DNA of 64,000 nucleotides from Syngnathus acus (Eukaryota; Chordata; Actinopteri; Syngnathiformes; Syngnathidae), in the NCBI RefSeq assembly GCF_901709675.1, contig NC_051097.1, positions 8,348,039-8,412,038 on the forward strand. The letters are read 5' to 3'. The notes under the pieces are model-generated. The model was given only the letters and a program-made list of their open reading frames with translations, was not told the origin of the DNA and did not search any database. Both the position numbers and the translations under genes were made by a program. Position 1 is the stretch's first letter. Each line of letters starts with the position of its first letter. Shown piece by piece: positions 1 to 14,132 of the stretch.

Positions 1-694
1 TTTGAAAATGACACATTGCGATGATTTGGATTCAATGAATTAATAAAAAGCATCATTGGCTCTATTGTGGTTGCAATACAAGTCTTTGCTTTGCGACTCT
101 GCTCTAGCACGAGCTGATTGAAGCCAGATGCCCCCTTCCCTTTATTCCCAGCCAAACTGAAACCACCTGTAACCCCCTCCATCTCCGTTAGGAATTTGCA
201 GAGATTAAATGCTTGCCACTACAATAACCTCTAAAGCGGGGAACCCGGGGCGGGGGTGGAGCGGCGTTCCGGTGTAGCGCAGCATGGGATAGCTTGTTGC
301 TTCTTACGCAGGTGAGGTCACAGCGGAGCACGCCAACGGCATTAAGCACAACCAGTCATACGAGAGCAATCAGCGTGAAGGTGCACAGACGGCACCGAGG
401 TCACAGATTGGAGGAATTACGAGGGAGGGGGGATGACTGGGGGGGAAGTAATGTTTTGCCGCATGAGCTTCTGCACAGAAAAGCCTTTTTTTTTTACCGC
501 GCCATCACAATTAGCATCACAAGATGGTGTCATGTGCACAAGTGAAGCAATTCGATATTGAAGCGATGTCATCGTCCTCATAGGGTAGGTTGACATCCTG
601 CATACTTCATTAAGCTTGACCCATTTGGACACACATGAATGAAAAATGCATCTTATTATGGTTCTCATTTAACTGGAAAAGAGGCTTGAGTGGG

Positions 695-762
695 ACAACG
701 CGGTGGCGTAGTGGTTAGCATGCTTGTCTCGAAGTTCGGGCTTCGAATGTCAGCCAATGCCC
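695..762 (+). repeat. tRNA-derived SINE head remnant
   Basis: The segment contains TGGCGTAGTGG at 703-713, which fits the RNA polymerase III A box (TRGYNNARYGG), followed by GGTTAGCATGCTTGTCTC. About 40 bases later GGCTTCGAATG is a degenerate B box. This spacing and wording is typical of tRNA-like SINE heads scattered in fish genomes. No cloverleaf closes with a proper acceptor stem, so I read it as a decayed SINE rather than a working tRNA gene. Confidence 0.4.
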
Positions 763-1993
763 TTCTTGTGATGACTTTTCATCTTCTGATTCTGTTCTGA
801 AATAATTCGTTCTTCTTTCAAATTGACACCATCTCAAACTTGGCAAGTGCACTCCCATCTAGTGGTCAAAAGTGGAATTACACACCAATATACAGGAGAG
901 TTGGAGAAAAATAGAGTTTTTAAGTGTTACTCCCTCAAAAAAAAAAAAAAACTAGCAAGATCTGATGGACTTTCTGCACACTAAATGAGAAACATGCTCT
1001 ATAGGGTTGAAATCAGGCCAATGATTTGATCAAAGAAGAATGATGTCAGAGGAATGAATTGAACCATTTTATAGACAATCTCAGCCACTCCCTGTACGTA
1101 TAAAAATAAGAATTCACACTCCTACCAATGGATGATTTAAGAGTCTTTCAAGAGCCTACGTTTTTGGAAGGTGGCAAAAAGCCAGAGCAAAAGCGAGAAC
1201 ATGAAAACTCCTCGTAGAAAGTTGAGATTCCAACCCCGATCCTCAAAACATTTCCTTACGGAAAACATAACATTGCTAATTTTACGAGTGAGTCAGAAAT
1301 CGTGACGTCACATTGGCGTTCTCACAGCAACGGCAAAGTTTTTTTTTTTCCAGTCAAGTGTAAACACTGCACTGTTATGTGCACTGCGTAACCACGTTTG
1401 ATACAAATTGTCCGGATCAACTCGTCATGTTTTGGTTTGGATCTGTGAATCTTGATCGCACTTGTGTTTCCACTGTGGGTAGAAGAACTGACTCAATGAA
1501 CCTTAAGTGTTTCAAGTTGCCAACAAACAGCCAAGCACAAAAATGGGAACACGCGCAAGCAGCTGGAGTCGGCGGGAAACTAATGCCAAGATGCTCAGAC
1601 TGAATTGCCAAGCCAACCCATCTCCAGCTTTCGATGTCACTCAATAGGCCCCGCCCCTTAAAGGCAGACACCCACTTGGATAGACAGAAACTACAACTAA
1701 TAAAATCCTATTTACTTGACATTTTATCATTTATTTTTTTACAAGACAGTTATGTTCCTTTTTTGTTTTAAAATTTTGCTTTTCAAATGAATAAATTTAA
1801 TCAGGGAAAATTTATAGAAAAGTCTAACCAAGGCTCATTCAGTTTCAGATATTTGGCAGAATAAAATTGGTAAACGCTAATTAAACATCTAGCTAACTAG
1901 CTGGCAACGTGTTTATTCAGTGATTCAAATGGCACAAATCAGCTATTTAAATCCAATTGAAACAAAAGCTGTGACTTGATTGTATACTTTTTT

Positions 1994-2016
1994 ATCATTA
2001 TTATTATTATTATACT
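1994..2016. repeat. (TTA)n microsatellite
   Basis: Tandem TTA triplets within an AT-rich stretch. Confidence 0.8.
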
Positions 2017-2511
2017 ATATTATAAAAAAATATCATATATAATTTTCTTCTTAATAATAACCTTCACCTCAATGAAACGATTGAGCCCTCATCATATATT
2101 TTTATGGGAAACAATAAAAGATCATGTGCTCTAAATGAGACTCCACAAAATATATCGTTACACTATGGATGACAACATGGATACTTTTAGACGTCACGAA
2201 TATGCGGTTTAATGACTTCAGAGCTGTTGGAAAAGGATGCCTGGTAGCAATTATTTGATTAAGTGCCGTAATAATGAACTCACCAGTGAGCGCAGCTGTC
2301 GCGACAGGGCAACTTGAAGTCCCCGGCATATCGGCGCTGTCAAAAAAAAAAGGACCGTTAGCTATTGTTCTGCTGAGTTTCCTGACATGGGCTGACTTAT
2401 TGACCCGACGCACACAGCCCCCGTCCTCCCCGAAAAGATTGAAAAGTGTGATGAGATCTAGTCCATAGCGTGTCTGCCTGTGCTGTGAAGGTCTGAGCAC
2501 TGCAGCAGCAT

Positions 2512-2553
2512 GAGGAGGAAGAAGAGGAGGAGGAAGGAGGAGGAGGAGGAGGG
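2512..2553. repeat. (GGA)n purine-only tract
   Basis: About 42 consecutive purines made of GAGGAG and GGA units. The opposite strand is all pyrimidine. Confidence 0.85.
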
Positions 2554-4010
2554 ATGTTCTCTCATGAGCGGGACCCTACTCGAGGGGCTTGCTCCGCCGT
2601 CGGAGCATGGGAAATTTTCGCTTGTGCCAGGAAGTGAACATTTACACCATATAGTCTGTCTGTTGAAGTGACCGCTGAGCCTTAAGTGCATTTGCTTCAA
2701 TAGCATGACAATAACATATACATTTTGGCATCTAAATGTACACAGTGGAACCTCCAAGTATTTTCTTCATAGGAAATCATGGAAACAGAATTTCTCGTGC
2801 ACAAAGACATTTTTTTTTTTTTAAACAATGGCATATGTGCCAATGATCCCATAATAACGCCCCACTTGTTCCAATTTGTAAAACATCCTCAACTCCAAAG
2901 CTCACCAATTTTCAGTTATTACAATTATCTTGAGGCACGGGTATCAATTCTGAGACGCAGTTACCCTCCAAAATTGCCCACGTAACCAAAGAAAGTTGGG
3001 CATACCACTTTTAAAATATTATTTTCTGACCTTCTATTTCAAGATTACAGATGATCATTTGGTCCAAAATGGCTGCTTGGGTAAAATTTGGTTGGGCTAA
3101 GTATCAAGTAGAAGTTCGCTAAAGTAAAGTAAATATTTGGAATTGGCCTAAAATGGACAAAAAAAAAAGAAGAGTTTTACAACTACTGTAAACTGCAGGG
3201 ATATTTGTTGTATTCTTTGCAGAGGATAAACAATACATGCCAGTGACTCCTTCCTCCATTAAGTGTAAAATATACTTTATAGGATTGCGATCACATTTTC
3301 TTTTGTATTTTGCATGACAACAATGTGTGCTCACGCAAGGCTTTCCTGTCTTCAGCTCTTGCAAATATATCTCACACTTCCTCACCACACTTCTACCCCC
3401 TGATGTACTTTACACGCACCTCGAGTGGTGTCCCTCCCCCCCTTGAAAACAACAATTACGTTGCGTTTCCTCCTATTCTAATGCACCCTGCTCCATCTGC
3501 AGACAGGAAGAAGCATCAGGAGTGGACATGAAAATGAGTCCTCATCTAATTTAAGCAAAACAGGTTCTTAGACTATCCAGAAAACAGAATCAGCGCCGCA
3601 CCGTCGTTCCTGCTTTCTAACAAAGACAAAAATCCCTTTCAGAGCAGATTTGTTTTGATCGAGTCTGTTTTACTCGCTGGTTGCGGCCCGACGACTCGAG
3701 GGACATCTATCTTCGGGGGAAACGCGGGAGGAATTTGCAATGTACACAAAATACTTCTGCCGTGTTTACGTCAATGACGGCAAAGTCGCTTTATAAGGCG
3801 CGGGTGATCGCACGGAGGGCTAAAAATGGTATGACTTGGGAAAGTCAAATGCAAACTGAAGACAGTGAGGTCAAGAGGATGAACGCATTAGAAACTGATG
3901 GTAGGCCGTGATAAGATTTGGATTGGATTTTTATTTATTAATTATATTATATGATTAAAATTGCTTGACTTTTTTTTTTTAACCAAACAATTCCTGATTT
4001 TTTTTGCACT

Positions 4011-4339
4011 TTATTCCCCAAAGACTTTATAGTCGTAAAAATTGTCATCAAGAACTCTATTCGCTGGAGACAGCAGCTGACGGCTACCTAAGAGCGTGTT
4101 AGCGCTAATACGACAGAACTCATCGCCTGGTTTAAAGACCACCAACATTGTAAGCGGATACCGCTTTCTCATGGTCAGGTTAGTGGCCTGACTTAGCGAT
4201 GCCACTGGAAGCGAGTCCTGTGTCGAGTGGACGTGAAAGAAAGCAGATCCCTCTACGCCGATGCATTTAACGCCGACGTTAAGCAGATGAAGATAAGCAC
4301 GAGGAAAGGAACATAGCTGCACTTCACCCTTGGTAACCT
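4011..4339 (-). other. Unidentified open frame ending at a poly(A)-like signal
   Basis: On the minus strand a frame of about 110 codons runs from an upstream TGA to a TAA at 4011-4013. The residues look protein-like rather than low-complexity, for example MRKRYPLTMLVVFKPGDEF followed by CRISANTLLGSRQLL. The stop codon overlaps AATAAA, and the sequence then runs into AAAAAAAA. That is how a processed transcript or a short terminal exon ends. There is no convincing ATG start, no clean splice acceptor at the left edge, and I do not recognise the family. It could be a terminal exon, a processed pseudogene fragment, or a chance frame. Confidence 0.25.
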
Positions 4340-4520
4340 TTCCTTTTGATCACCGCTCATTCCAAACCACTGCGCTCATTTATTTGCGTGGATGCTCCGC
4401 TTGTGTATTATTGATTAAACAGCGCGGTGCAAACAGATGCGACGAGTCTGCAGATTTTATCTTGAGCGTCATCCTAGATGTAAAAAAGAAAATGCAGCTT
4501 TTCAATAAATAACAGCGGTT

Positions 4521-4610
4521 CACTGGCGGAGTTAGAGGGAGGGCCATGGGGGCAGTAGCCCCCCCCTTGAAATATGTTTGGACCTCCCAGGTGCTAGGCC
4601 AGATAATTAT
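4521..4610 (+). repeat. Dispersed repeat, copy 1
   Basis: About 90 bp beginning CACTGGCGGAGTTAGAGGGA and ending near GGTGCTAGGCCAGAT. It matches, with scattered substitutions and small gaps, the segment at 49246-49320 on the same strand. The shared blocks are CACTGGC(R)GAG(Y)TAGAGGG, GGGCCA, a GGGGGCA core, CCCCT, and GTGC(Y)AGGCCAGAT. It is probably part of an interspersed element that I cannot name. Confidence 0.6.
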
Positions 4611-6650
4611 CTCTTCGGTATTTTCTGATTTTTCCTGGAATTTATTTGAACATTTTCCCCCATCCCTTGTTGGGTACAAATAATGAATCTTTATCATCAT
4701 TTTTTGAGACATTTAGGAGGTTTGTAATTTTATACTTCAATGGCAAATTTCAATGCTACATTGTTACTAACCGAATCATGTAGCAATAGATCCGAAAATT
4801 CAAATCCAATCTTGATTTCCAGATTCTAGTTTAGAGGCAGGCAGGTAAAAAAAATACCATCCAGCTTCAAAGTTGAACTCTAATCCCCCCCGAGGGCCGC
4901 TAACAACAACAGTTCAAACATCTGGGCATCAATTAACGGGCTCAATTTACTATTTGTGAGCGGCTGACAGGACGGCTAGCTTCACTTGACTTTATTGAAT
5001 GATGGGGCAGCGTCGGGTCTTGACCCCTTTGACTCTGTCAACACTGACTCAGGACTTTAGTTACATCCTGAATGCTGACAAATAAGGCAACTCCCTGTCG
5101 CTTTCCTTAGAGCCACTGAATCATTTGTTTGTAGTCCGTAGAGACGAGCGTATCTCCTTTTGTTTGATCGCGGATGTGATGGATCATCGGGCATTGTTGC
5201 TTTCCAGCTCCCCTGGCAGTTCTCAAGTGTCATTTTGTAAGATGACGGAAAGCAGTCGCAATTTACAGTGGTGCATTGATTTCAAAATTGATCTGTAACC
5301 ATCAATCGCATCTATCGAATACAGTTTTAATATTGCATTGAACTCAAATCTGTTCCTGGTGTAATTACGACGATTTTTTTTCCCGCATATATATAAAAAT
5401 TGTTATCGATTCATTCTCAGTTCCTTTAGGCATTGCTGACTTTACAATCCATCATAAAAAATGGAGTGAATGAGCAATCAAGGAAGTGATTTCACACCGG
5501 ACCGCTCCCTTATCCTCGAGTCACCCGATTACGCTCTCTACGAGCCTAACAATGGCCGCGATGTGACGAGGCGGAATCAACTGTTTATGTGCCACCAAAC
5601 ATAACAACGGTGAGTTTCATGACCTTTTTTTTTTGAAAGCAACACCATCACAGGAAGGATTCCAATTTCACTGTGACATGAATCATAATACAGCAGTAAT
5701 ATTAAATCAATCAATAAATAATGTTAATTAAAGGCCAAATCAAGTCTAAAATTGTGTTTATAAAAATATGTTGTATTTTCCTTTTCATGTTCAAATAAAC
5801 TCCTCGCCTAATCCGCTGTTGAGTAAATAAACACCCACGGACATTTCTCCAGTTTCGGTTAATAGTATCTAAAAAAAAAAAAAAAGTGTTTGCGCAAATA
5901 AAAGTCCTCGCCCTTAATAAAAAAAATTGAGAAAATAAATCCTTAAACGCCCACAGACATTACTCCAGTTTCATTAAACAGAAATGGAAACATACCAGTA
6001 ATAATAGATATTTTTAAAAAATGACACACACGAGTATGGCGAGAAGCATATGGCCGCAAACACAGTTGTCTCGGCTCTCCACGCGTGACAACACATTCTT
6101 GGCGTGTCGAGCCGCCATCCTTACTACAAGAGCTCATATTCCCCAACATCTCACGCAGTGACATCTGGCGTAGGCGTGTTCTTTACGACAAGATGCTCCG
6201 TGTAGAGGAACATGCGCGCAGCGGTATCCCCCTAAAAGCCGACCTCCGGACCCTCAAAGCTCTTTTTATCGAGTCGTTTTATTAACAGCGCAGCGTGATT
6301 TATTAAGTGAGGTTAAAGATCAGTTGGAGTGTAACCATCAAGAGACGCTGTAGACAAGACATTTAGCAATTGACATTTCAAACCTCCCACTGTATTTAGG
6401 AATAACGACAATATGGGTCCAAATGACCCAGGGCGTGTTTAATCGCCCGAAAGTGTCAAAAATGAAACTTATTAACTCCATTAGTGTCTGTTTAATTACA
6501 AATCTAAGAAATCGACCGTTTTCACCCTGAACTCGTTAAGGTCATGCTAACATCGATTGCTACGTGGGATACCAAGTTAATGTCGAACAGGTTGAGTTTG
6601 GGCACCTTTGACGGGTCTCAAGGGGTCTATGTTAAATCGAGAAGGCACCG

Positions 6651-6712
6651 AATGAAAGGGGGGGGGGGGGGTCACATGACCTCAGGCACTGGCGGCTTGT
6701 GTGTGTGTGTGT
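6651..6712. repeat. G-run and (GT)n microsatellite
   Basis: A run of about 14 G residues, then about 30 bp later a short GTGTGTGTGTGT array. Confidence 0.75.
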
Positions 6713-9182
6713 TCTGGAGCCCTCGAGTGCTCCCCTTTGGTAAGCAGATGGCGGATAAGATCAAAAAGGTCTACACGCCCGCCTCATCGAGTTCGCTTTA
6801 ACCGGCTATCGGATCACATGTTTGAGAAGTTTGAGCATCCCTTTGTGCATGCTCAACTACTCATCTGCTCGGGATTAAAGCATTTCCACAAATAAAACAT
6901 GACCTCCTTCTTCTCCATCAGGAAGGAAAACGGTGTAGTAACTGGGGAGTAAGAAGAAAACACATCTGTGAAGAAATCATTTCCCAACCACTACTGACTC
7001 ACTTTCCCCTTAAAAAAAAAATGTATGTCAGTAAAATTTTGAAACGTTCAGCTAGCGTCACACTAACAAGTCCAGCTGTTATTCGATTTGTCAACTTGCC
7101 GGCTTCACTTTCCCCCCTCGTGCTATCGAGTCTGTGCACCTGCGAATATTAAACACGGCGACACGTGTGTGCCTTACATGTATGTCGTGATCCAGCACGC
7201 AGGACCTGCCGAGGGGTCCCATTGTTCAAGACTTCCTGCCGAATCCTACGAGGGAGAACAGAGGAAAGGGAGGATCATGGCAAAAAACTTTTTTTTTTTA
7301 AAGTAAAACACTCAAGTGATCCGACTGGAATGACAAGTGGGACAAATCTCGCAAAAATAGGCCGGGAATTATATTTGAATAACTCAACAAATGGGACAAT
7401 AATCTCATTCAGTCCACAATCCATTGAATGCTATCCGTGAACTTGCTACATGACATTCAATGCTTGTATTGTCTCGACTGCGAGGCGTAAAATGACTTCT
7501 TTCAGCCGTTACCAGAGGTTCATTGTGGTGTTTATTATTCGTGTCGCCTTCAATGACGCGAAAGGCAAAGCACTTCCCTTAATTGTGGAGCAGCTGTCGG
7601 TCCAGACTGTGTTTGGTCTGTGAAGAATGTTGTGCCTCAACTCGAATGTCGTAAAAAGGTCGTACAAAATCATAGTAAGACATTGATGGCTTCCCGTATT
7701 TAGTCCATACGGGGTCCTTAAATGCACCGTGAGCTTGGTCACACAGAGCTTTCCCAAATCATCCGTGGAGAAAACCTGCACATGTAAGCTTTTATTCTGC
7801 CACTGCGACAGGCTTCTTGTCTAGTCTCGCTGTGGAAAATCAGTGGCGTTGTTTGGACCCAACATATGAGCCTGACTCTGCTTCATCTCAACGATGGCTT
7901 TTTGAATAACGTCCACCATTAAACATAATTACGTCCCCTCTCTCCAGCGCCACACACTATTTTAAGCTATTTAGAGATTCTCTAATTCACTTACAGCTGG
8001 GGGGAAACTGTAAGCAAAGCTCTCTCGTTCTTGCTCCTTGGAGTGTTGTCTTAAAAGAGCAATGGTGTGTACGTGTGTGTGTGTCTTACATAGAAAGGGG
8101 GCACCAGGGGTCAAGCCTTTTGCCCACTCCTGAGACAGGAAATGGCTCCAATATGGGCGGCCTCCGTGAAAACTCCAGGGAGCCATTGCAGGCTCCTCGT
8201 CCACACCAGATCTGCATCGCCATCAGAGGGAGCGTAGATGACCTAAGTGAAAAGTACAGATGTTTTACTCGGCCCATTTGAAACCATAGACGTCCTGCTG
8301 GGCTTCACTGGGATATCACATTTAATTCAAAGTGACAGAGAGAATTTAGGATGAGTGTCCTATTTTGAACTATTATCTAATTATCCGTTCAGTTGGGATT
8401 GAAAATGTATTTAGAGAATTTTTTTTTAGATTGGTAAAGAAGTACAAATGTAAAGCAATAGGGATAGGATACAAGGTGGAAAATGGCACATTTGTCCACC
8501 AAAAAAAATTGGAGCACTGCCAATGAATGATGAAGAATGACACCTAATTATTTTATAGACAACGCAAGTCACGGTGAGTCAGAAAAGCTAAAAAAAAATA
8601 TGAAGAAACGACAAAACCAAACGAAAAAAAAGAATTTCCTACCAGTTCTTGCGGAAGTAGCTTCGACGAACAGCGGAACGAATTCTTTTTCAAAGACTGC
8701 CACCTTGTGCTCAACAATGGTTATTACACGCTCCGTGTTTGTTTGCCAGATTTGTTTTTCCAACATTGTTTAAATCATTTAGAAAATCACAAAAAGTGGA
8801 CATTTTCAGACGATTAAAGAAGATAACCTTGGAAAATAATCACAAATCAAATCGCAATCGTAATAACCTCTATCTGTACTTCTTAGCATTTCTGACGTTC
8901 CTGAAGGCAACAATGATGCGTTCAGGTTCCGTCATGGTAGCATTCAACAACGTCACTCCCCGCCCTCTCCACCATGTTGGCTGGATCAGGAAGTGGACTG
9001 AGTAAGCCGAAGAAGAAGCTCCAATCTGAAGTCTGAGTACCAACGTTACCAACACCGACCGTCTTCATTCGCCCCCCACACAGATTCCACCACTTGTCCT
9101 ATTCGGCGTACATGCTGGGCGGCCTCCCGCTCGCTCGAGGCATCCACTTTTCTCCGGATCGGACCGTTTCGCAGCGCCAGAC

Positions 9183-10948
<1,766 letters not shown>

Positions 10949-12265
10949 AGAGGAAAAACACAGTTTTGTTTTTTCTTAGCTTATCCGTTCTCTTTTTTTT
11001 TTTTTTTTCTTTTCTTCTCAAAGCGAGCGATGCAGTCGGACCCTGAATTATTACTGAAGGACTTCAAACGAGACTCTAAAGAGACAATCCAATTCAGGTC
11101 GGCGGGGTTGGGAGGGGGAGCCATTTTGTGCGGTCAATGTTGATGTTTGTATCCCAGTGCAATCTTCATTGGTGGTGGGCTTCACCTGATTTAATTGGGA
11201 ACGGAACGGACACTACACACGATACACACAGAGGGAGAAAATGGCCGCTGTTGCCATGGTGACTATGAAGGAAGCGTCATCTTCCTGCTCCCATGCGGAA
11301 CATTCAGCCAAACACGAGGCGCATGACTTCGGAAAGCCGTTTGAACATTTTGTCAACGTCCTTGATAGCGAGCTTAAGGTCAATGTACTCGTTGGCTCTT
11401 CGTCCTAGTACAAGTAGGGCGCTCTCTTGTGCTACTAAACCAATCTACTTGTGTCCTGAATTGATTGTGCGAGTACATTGACCTTTGACCTCCAATTAAT
11501 GCTCTTACTGGCTTAACGTTGAAGACCTTTTTCCACGCTTCCTGATACACGTTTATAATTTGATTCTATTTTCTTTCTTCCGGCATCTTGACGAGCTACA
11601 CAATTGGGTGTCCGGTGTCCACATCTGCTTGTTCTTCTAGTAGTTTGCCATTTATCAAGTGTTTTTTTGCACAGCTTTGTAGCTTGCCCAAAAATATGGG
11701 GAGGGGTTCAACCCACTCCGTGATACGGAAAAGTAAAATATTTTATACGCAGCTACAGATGACAAGTGAGTCATTCCACAAAGCGGCAAAAGGTCAAGCA
11801 GACCCAGTGTTTTAAAAAAATGGATCATTTACCGTCTTTATGATAACATTTGTACTTTTATTTTGTACTTGGTCAATTTCTTTTTTTTTTTTTTTACATA
11901 AATCAACCGTAATCTCTAGACACAGGCCCAATCAAGTTAAGATCAACATAAGGGACCTCATCGTTTTGTTTTTGTTATGGTGCAGGGCAGACAACAAAAA
12001 AGGATTTTCATCTGTTTGGTGGCATTTAGGTTCTTCCATTCCCGCACAGCAACACCCAAAGGTGAAAGAAGGCAGGAAGGGCTGTTTGCATGCAACAGGC
12101 AGATGTAGCTCCAGAAGAAGACAGCGTCGTCCTCTGTGTAATAATTCTAATGATTATTAGTCGTTTTATGTGTACGAGCTTACGGAATTGTACAAAAAAG
12201 GGATCTCTCCTTTCCTCTGTATGCTTTTGTATTACCACATAAAAATAAAGTAAAGGATTCTTTAA
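10949..12265 (+). other. golph3 3' UTR
   Basis: This region follows the golph3 stop codon and contains no further exon. AATAAA at 12244-12249 is a good poly(A) signal, which would give a 3' UTR of about 1.3 kb. A poly-T run lies near 10992-11009. The UTR end is inferred from the hexamer only. Confidence 0.55.
12244..12249 (+). terminator. Poly(A) signal for golph3
   Basis: Canonical AATAAA about 1.3 kb past the golph3 stop, with no better signal in between. Confidence 0.5.
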
Positions 12266-12665
12266 GTGCCTGAATTTAGCTCATCTTGCTCTGGTGCTTT
12301 CTTTGATAAGAAATAGATACTTGCAAAAAAAAAAAAACCACCCAGAGTGCCAACTAGTAGTTTTCTTTATAGTTATACAGCTGCACAACTTACAACCCCA
12401 AATGTTATTTTTTGCAAATTGTGAATATATTGGATGATCATTTGTGGATTATTTAATGTTCCTCTGTGGTGATCTGGATGGAAAATCCTCTCACCAGGTG
12501 AAGACTGGTCCTCGGATGGCCCATTCCTGCTTTGGCGAATCACGTTTCGCCGCTGAGCCTCCCAATCAGGCTTCTCGCATCCACAACCTCTGAGGTAGCT
12601 CATCCAACAGATTTTTTTTTTCATCATTTTCTCCGTACATCCTCTGCGGAACCCTTGTCACCTCA

Positions 12666-13109
12666 TCAGGTACCACTAGACTTGTCCAGAGGCTTGTGGT
12701 CCTTGGTCAGGGCCTTCAAGAGGCAGCAGGTCCAGTAGAGCTGGTCACCCATGTGGCGTAGCTCTCGGCCGATGCTGACAGTTGGGGAGGGCGGAAGTTT
12801 AGGAGGGCTGCTTGTCAATGCTGGAAGAGATTAGAAAATGATTATGAGTCAAGATTTCATTATAGAGTGGGAAATAAGTCAGGAGGAATTATTAGAAATA
12901 TATAACCCCAAAAATACTAGTATTAAAAGTGCTCAAGAGTCAAGTCACCCGCTTAAATTGTTATTCATGAAATGAACATTTCAAATAAAGTAAAACTGTA
13001 ATACTAAAACCATGATAATATATGTCCATTAAATAATGTCAACTTTATGTACTCCAGGAATGACCTCATTAATGAGTAAGAGTAAATAATACTTACTTTG
13101 GCCTGACAT
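12666..13109 (-). CDS. pmaip1: BH3-only apoptosis inducer, NOXA/PMAIP1-like, two exons
   Basis: Exon 1 is 13097-13109 (ATGTCAGGCCAAA, then GTAAGT) and exon 2 is 12666-12820 (preceded by TCTCTTCCAG). Joined, they give a clean 55-residue frame ending in TGA. Residues 21-34 read IGRELRHMGDQLYW, a BH3 motif with the invariant Leu25 and Gly29-Asp30 of the LxxxGD core. A hydrophobic LLKAL segment follows. NOXA in human is 54 residues, also one small BH3 protein with little else, and its BH3 (LRRFGDKL) is similar. BH3-only proteins bind the groove of anti-apoptotic BCL2 relatives, NOXA chiefly MCL1, and trigger mitochondrial apoptosis. The N-terminal half is proline/serine rich. The gene lies tail-to-tail with golph3 and downstream of dhx29. 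The BH3 call is strong. The choice of NOXA over another short BH3-only member rests on size and layout. Confidence 0.65.
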
Positions 13110-13214
13110 ATTTGTCTACGCGTCTCCGTCAAAGGTAACAAGAGGAATAAATGGCACTTCAGCGAGTTTCAAAGTCAACACACGGCTAATACCGAACAAA
13201 TGACGAACTGCGAG

Positions 13215-13258
13215 TTTATATAGCTGTGATGACGTCAGGACAAGGAAGTGGAATTTCC
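13215..13258 (-). promoter_or_regulatory. TATA, CRE and kappaB-like promoter of the BH3-only gene
   Basis: Reading on the minus strand toward the gene: GGAATTTCC (13250-13258) is a kappaB-like palindrome. TGACGTCA (13230-13237) is a perfect full CRE. TATATAAA (13215-13222) is a TATA box. Transcription would start near 13190, leaving a 5' UTR of about 80 nt before the ATG at 13109. CRE-driven, ATF-dependent induction is reported for mammalian NOXA; its role here is inference. Confidence 0.65.
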
Positions 13259-13749
13259 TCCGTATGCACCATAGACATATGCACGAGGATACATAGATCA
13301 CCGTTGCCGCGTAATTTTACGAAACGTCAGCGTGTCCGCCATATAATGCCTTGAATGGGCAGATGTGACACATTCAACATGGCTGCCGCACTCTACGTAT
13401 ACCAGCAAGGGCGAATTTGCTCAATGATGATATTGATATAGATCTATGCCTTCGTGTTTACTGGTGACGTCATGACGCCTGCCAAGTTACCACCCAGTTT
13501 TGGTTTCCGAATGTCACATGATTCTGCAAACAATGAACATCTTGCAAGATTTATTTGAAGGATTTAATGATGAAACATATTTTTAAGTCCTTCTTCACTT
13601 ATTTGTACAGTAGGTTAACATTTTCATATCTGCATCATACTGAGAGTTGTTTCTTATACATTTTGTCATTCTATACTGATTAAATCAATTGTAATAGTTG
13701 TAAAATAAAAAATACAACATAAAAATCATTATTTAAGTAATTATTATGA

Positions 13750-13777
13750 ATATTTATATTGTATACAATATAAATAT
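13750..13777. repeat. 28-bp perfect AT-rich palindrome
   Basis: The left arm ATATTTATATTGTA is followed at once by its exact reverse complement, with no spacer. The symmetry centre is between 13763 and 13764. Confidence 0.9.
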
Positions 13778-14104
13778 AACTCCAAAGATTATAATTGGAT
13801 TAATTTGGCATTGTTGTAGAAACAAAATGGCATAATAATGATAGTCAAACAAACCATCCTAATTTCAACAGGTTTTTTTGCTTTGATACTTGAACAAAAC
13901 CACCATTTTAAAAGATAAGAATGATCCTGTACAGTGTATTTGTCGATTATAGTCTACAGTTCAGTTGGATCTAACTTTGTTTACTGGAATTGAATCATTG
14001 CATAAGTACAAATTTAACCACCTGGTGATGGGAAAACAAGTATGGCAGGTCTTCATGTGATGATTTAGAGGAAACAAGGTTGTTGCGGTGAAATGACGTG
14101 TTCT

Positions 14105-14132
14105 GACCTCATGGTCATATGACCATGAGGTC
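14105..14132. repeat. 28-bp perfect palindrome of mixed composition
   Basis: The left arm GACCTCATGGTCAT is followed at once by its exact reverse complement. The arms contain balanced bases, so this is not a simple AT repeat. Confidence 0.95.

Larger units (their letters stand above)
1..9060. other. Gene-free upstream region
   Basis: About 9 kb with no exon chain that I can recognise. Open frames are short, mostly begin at non-ATG codons, and show no family resemblance. The stretch holds AT-rich sequence, simple repeats, a SINE remnant near 700, one copy of a dispersed repeat near 4.5 kb, and an unexplained open frame at 4011-4322. It is probably the intergenic space upstream of golph3. Distant enhancers cannot be excluded by reading alone. 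Confidence 0.6.

Noticed and set aside
703-760. Functional tRNA gene
   Set aside because: The A and B boxes are partly present, but no acceptor stem or anticodon loop folds properly. It fits a SINE remnant.
13260-13560. p53 response element near the BH3-only gene
   Set aside because: I looked for paired RRRCWWGYYY half-sites and found only poor single matches, such as around AACATGGCTG.
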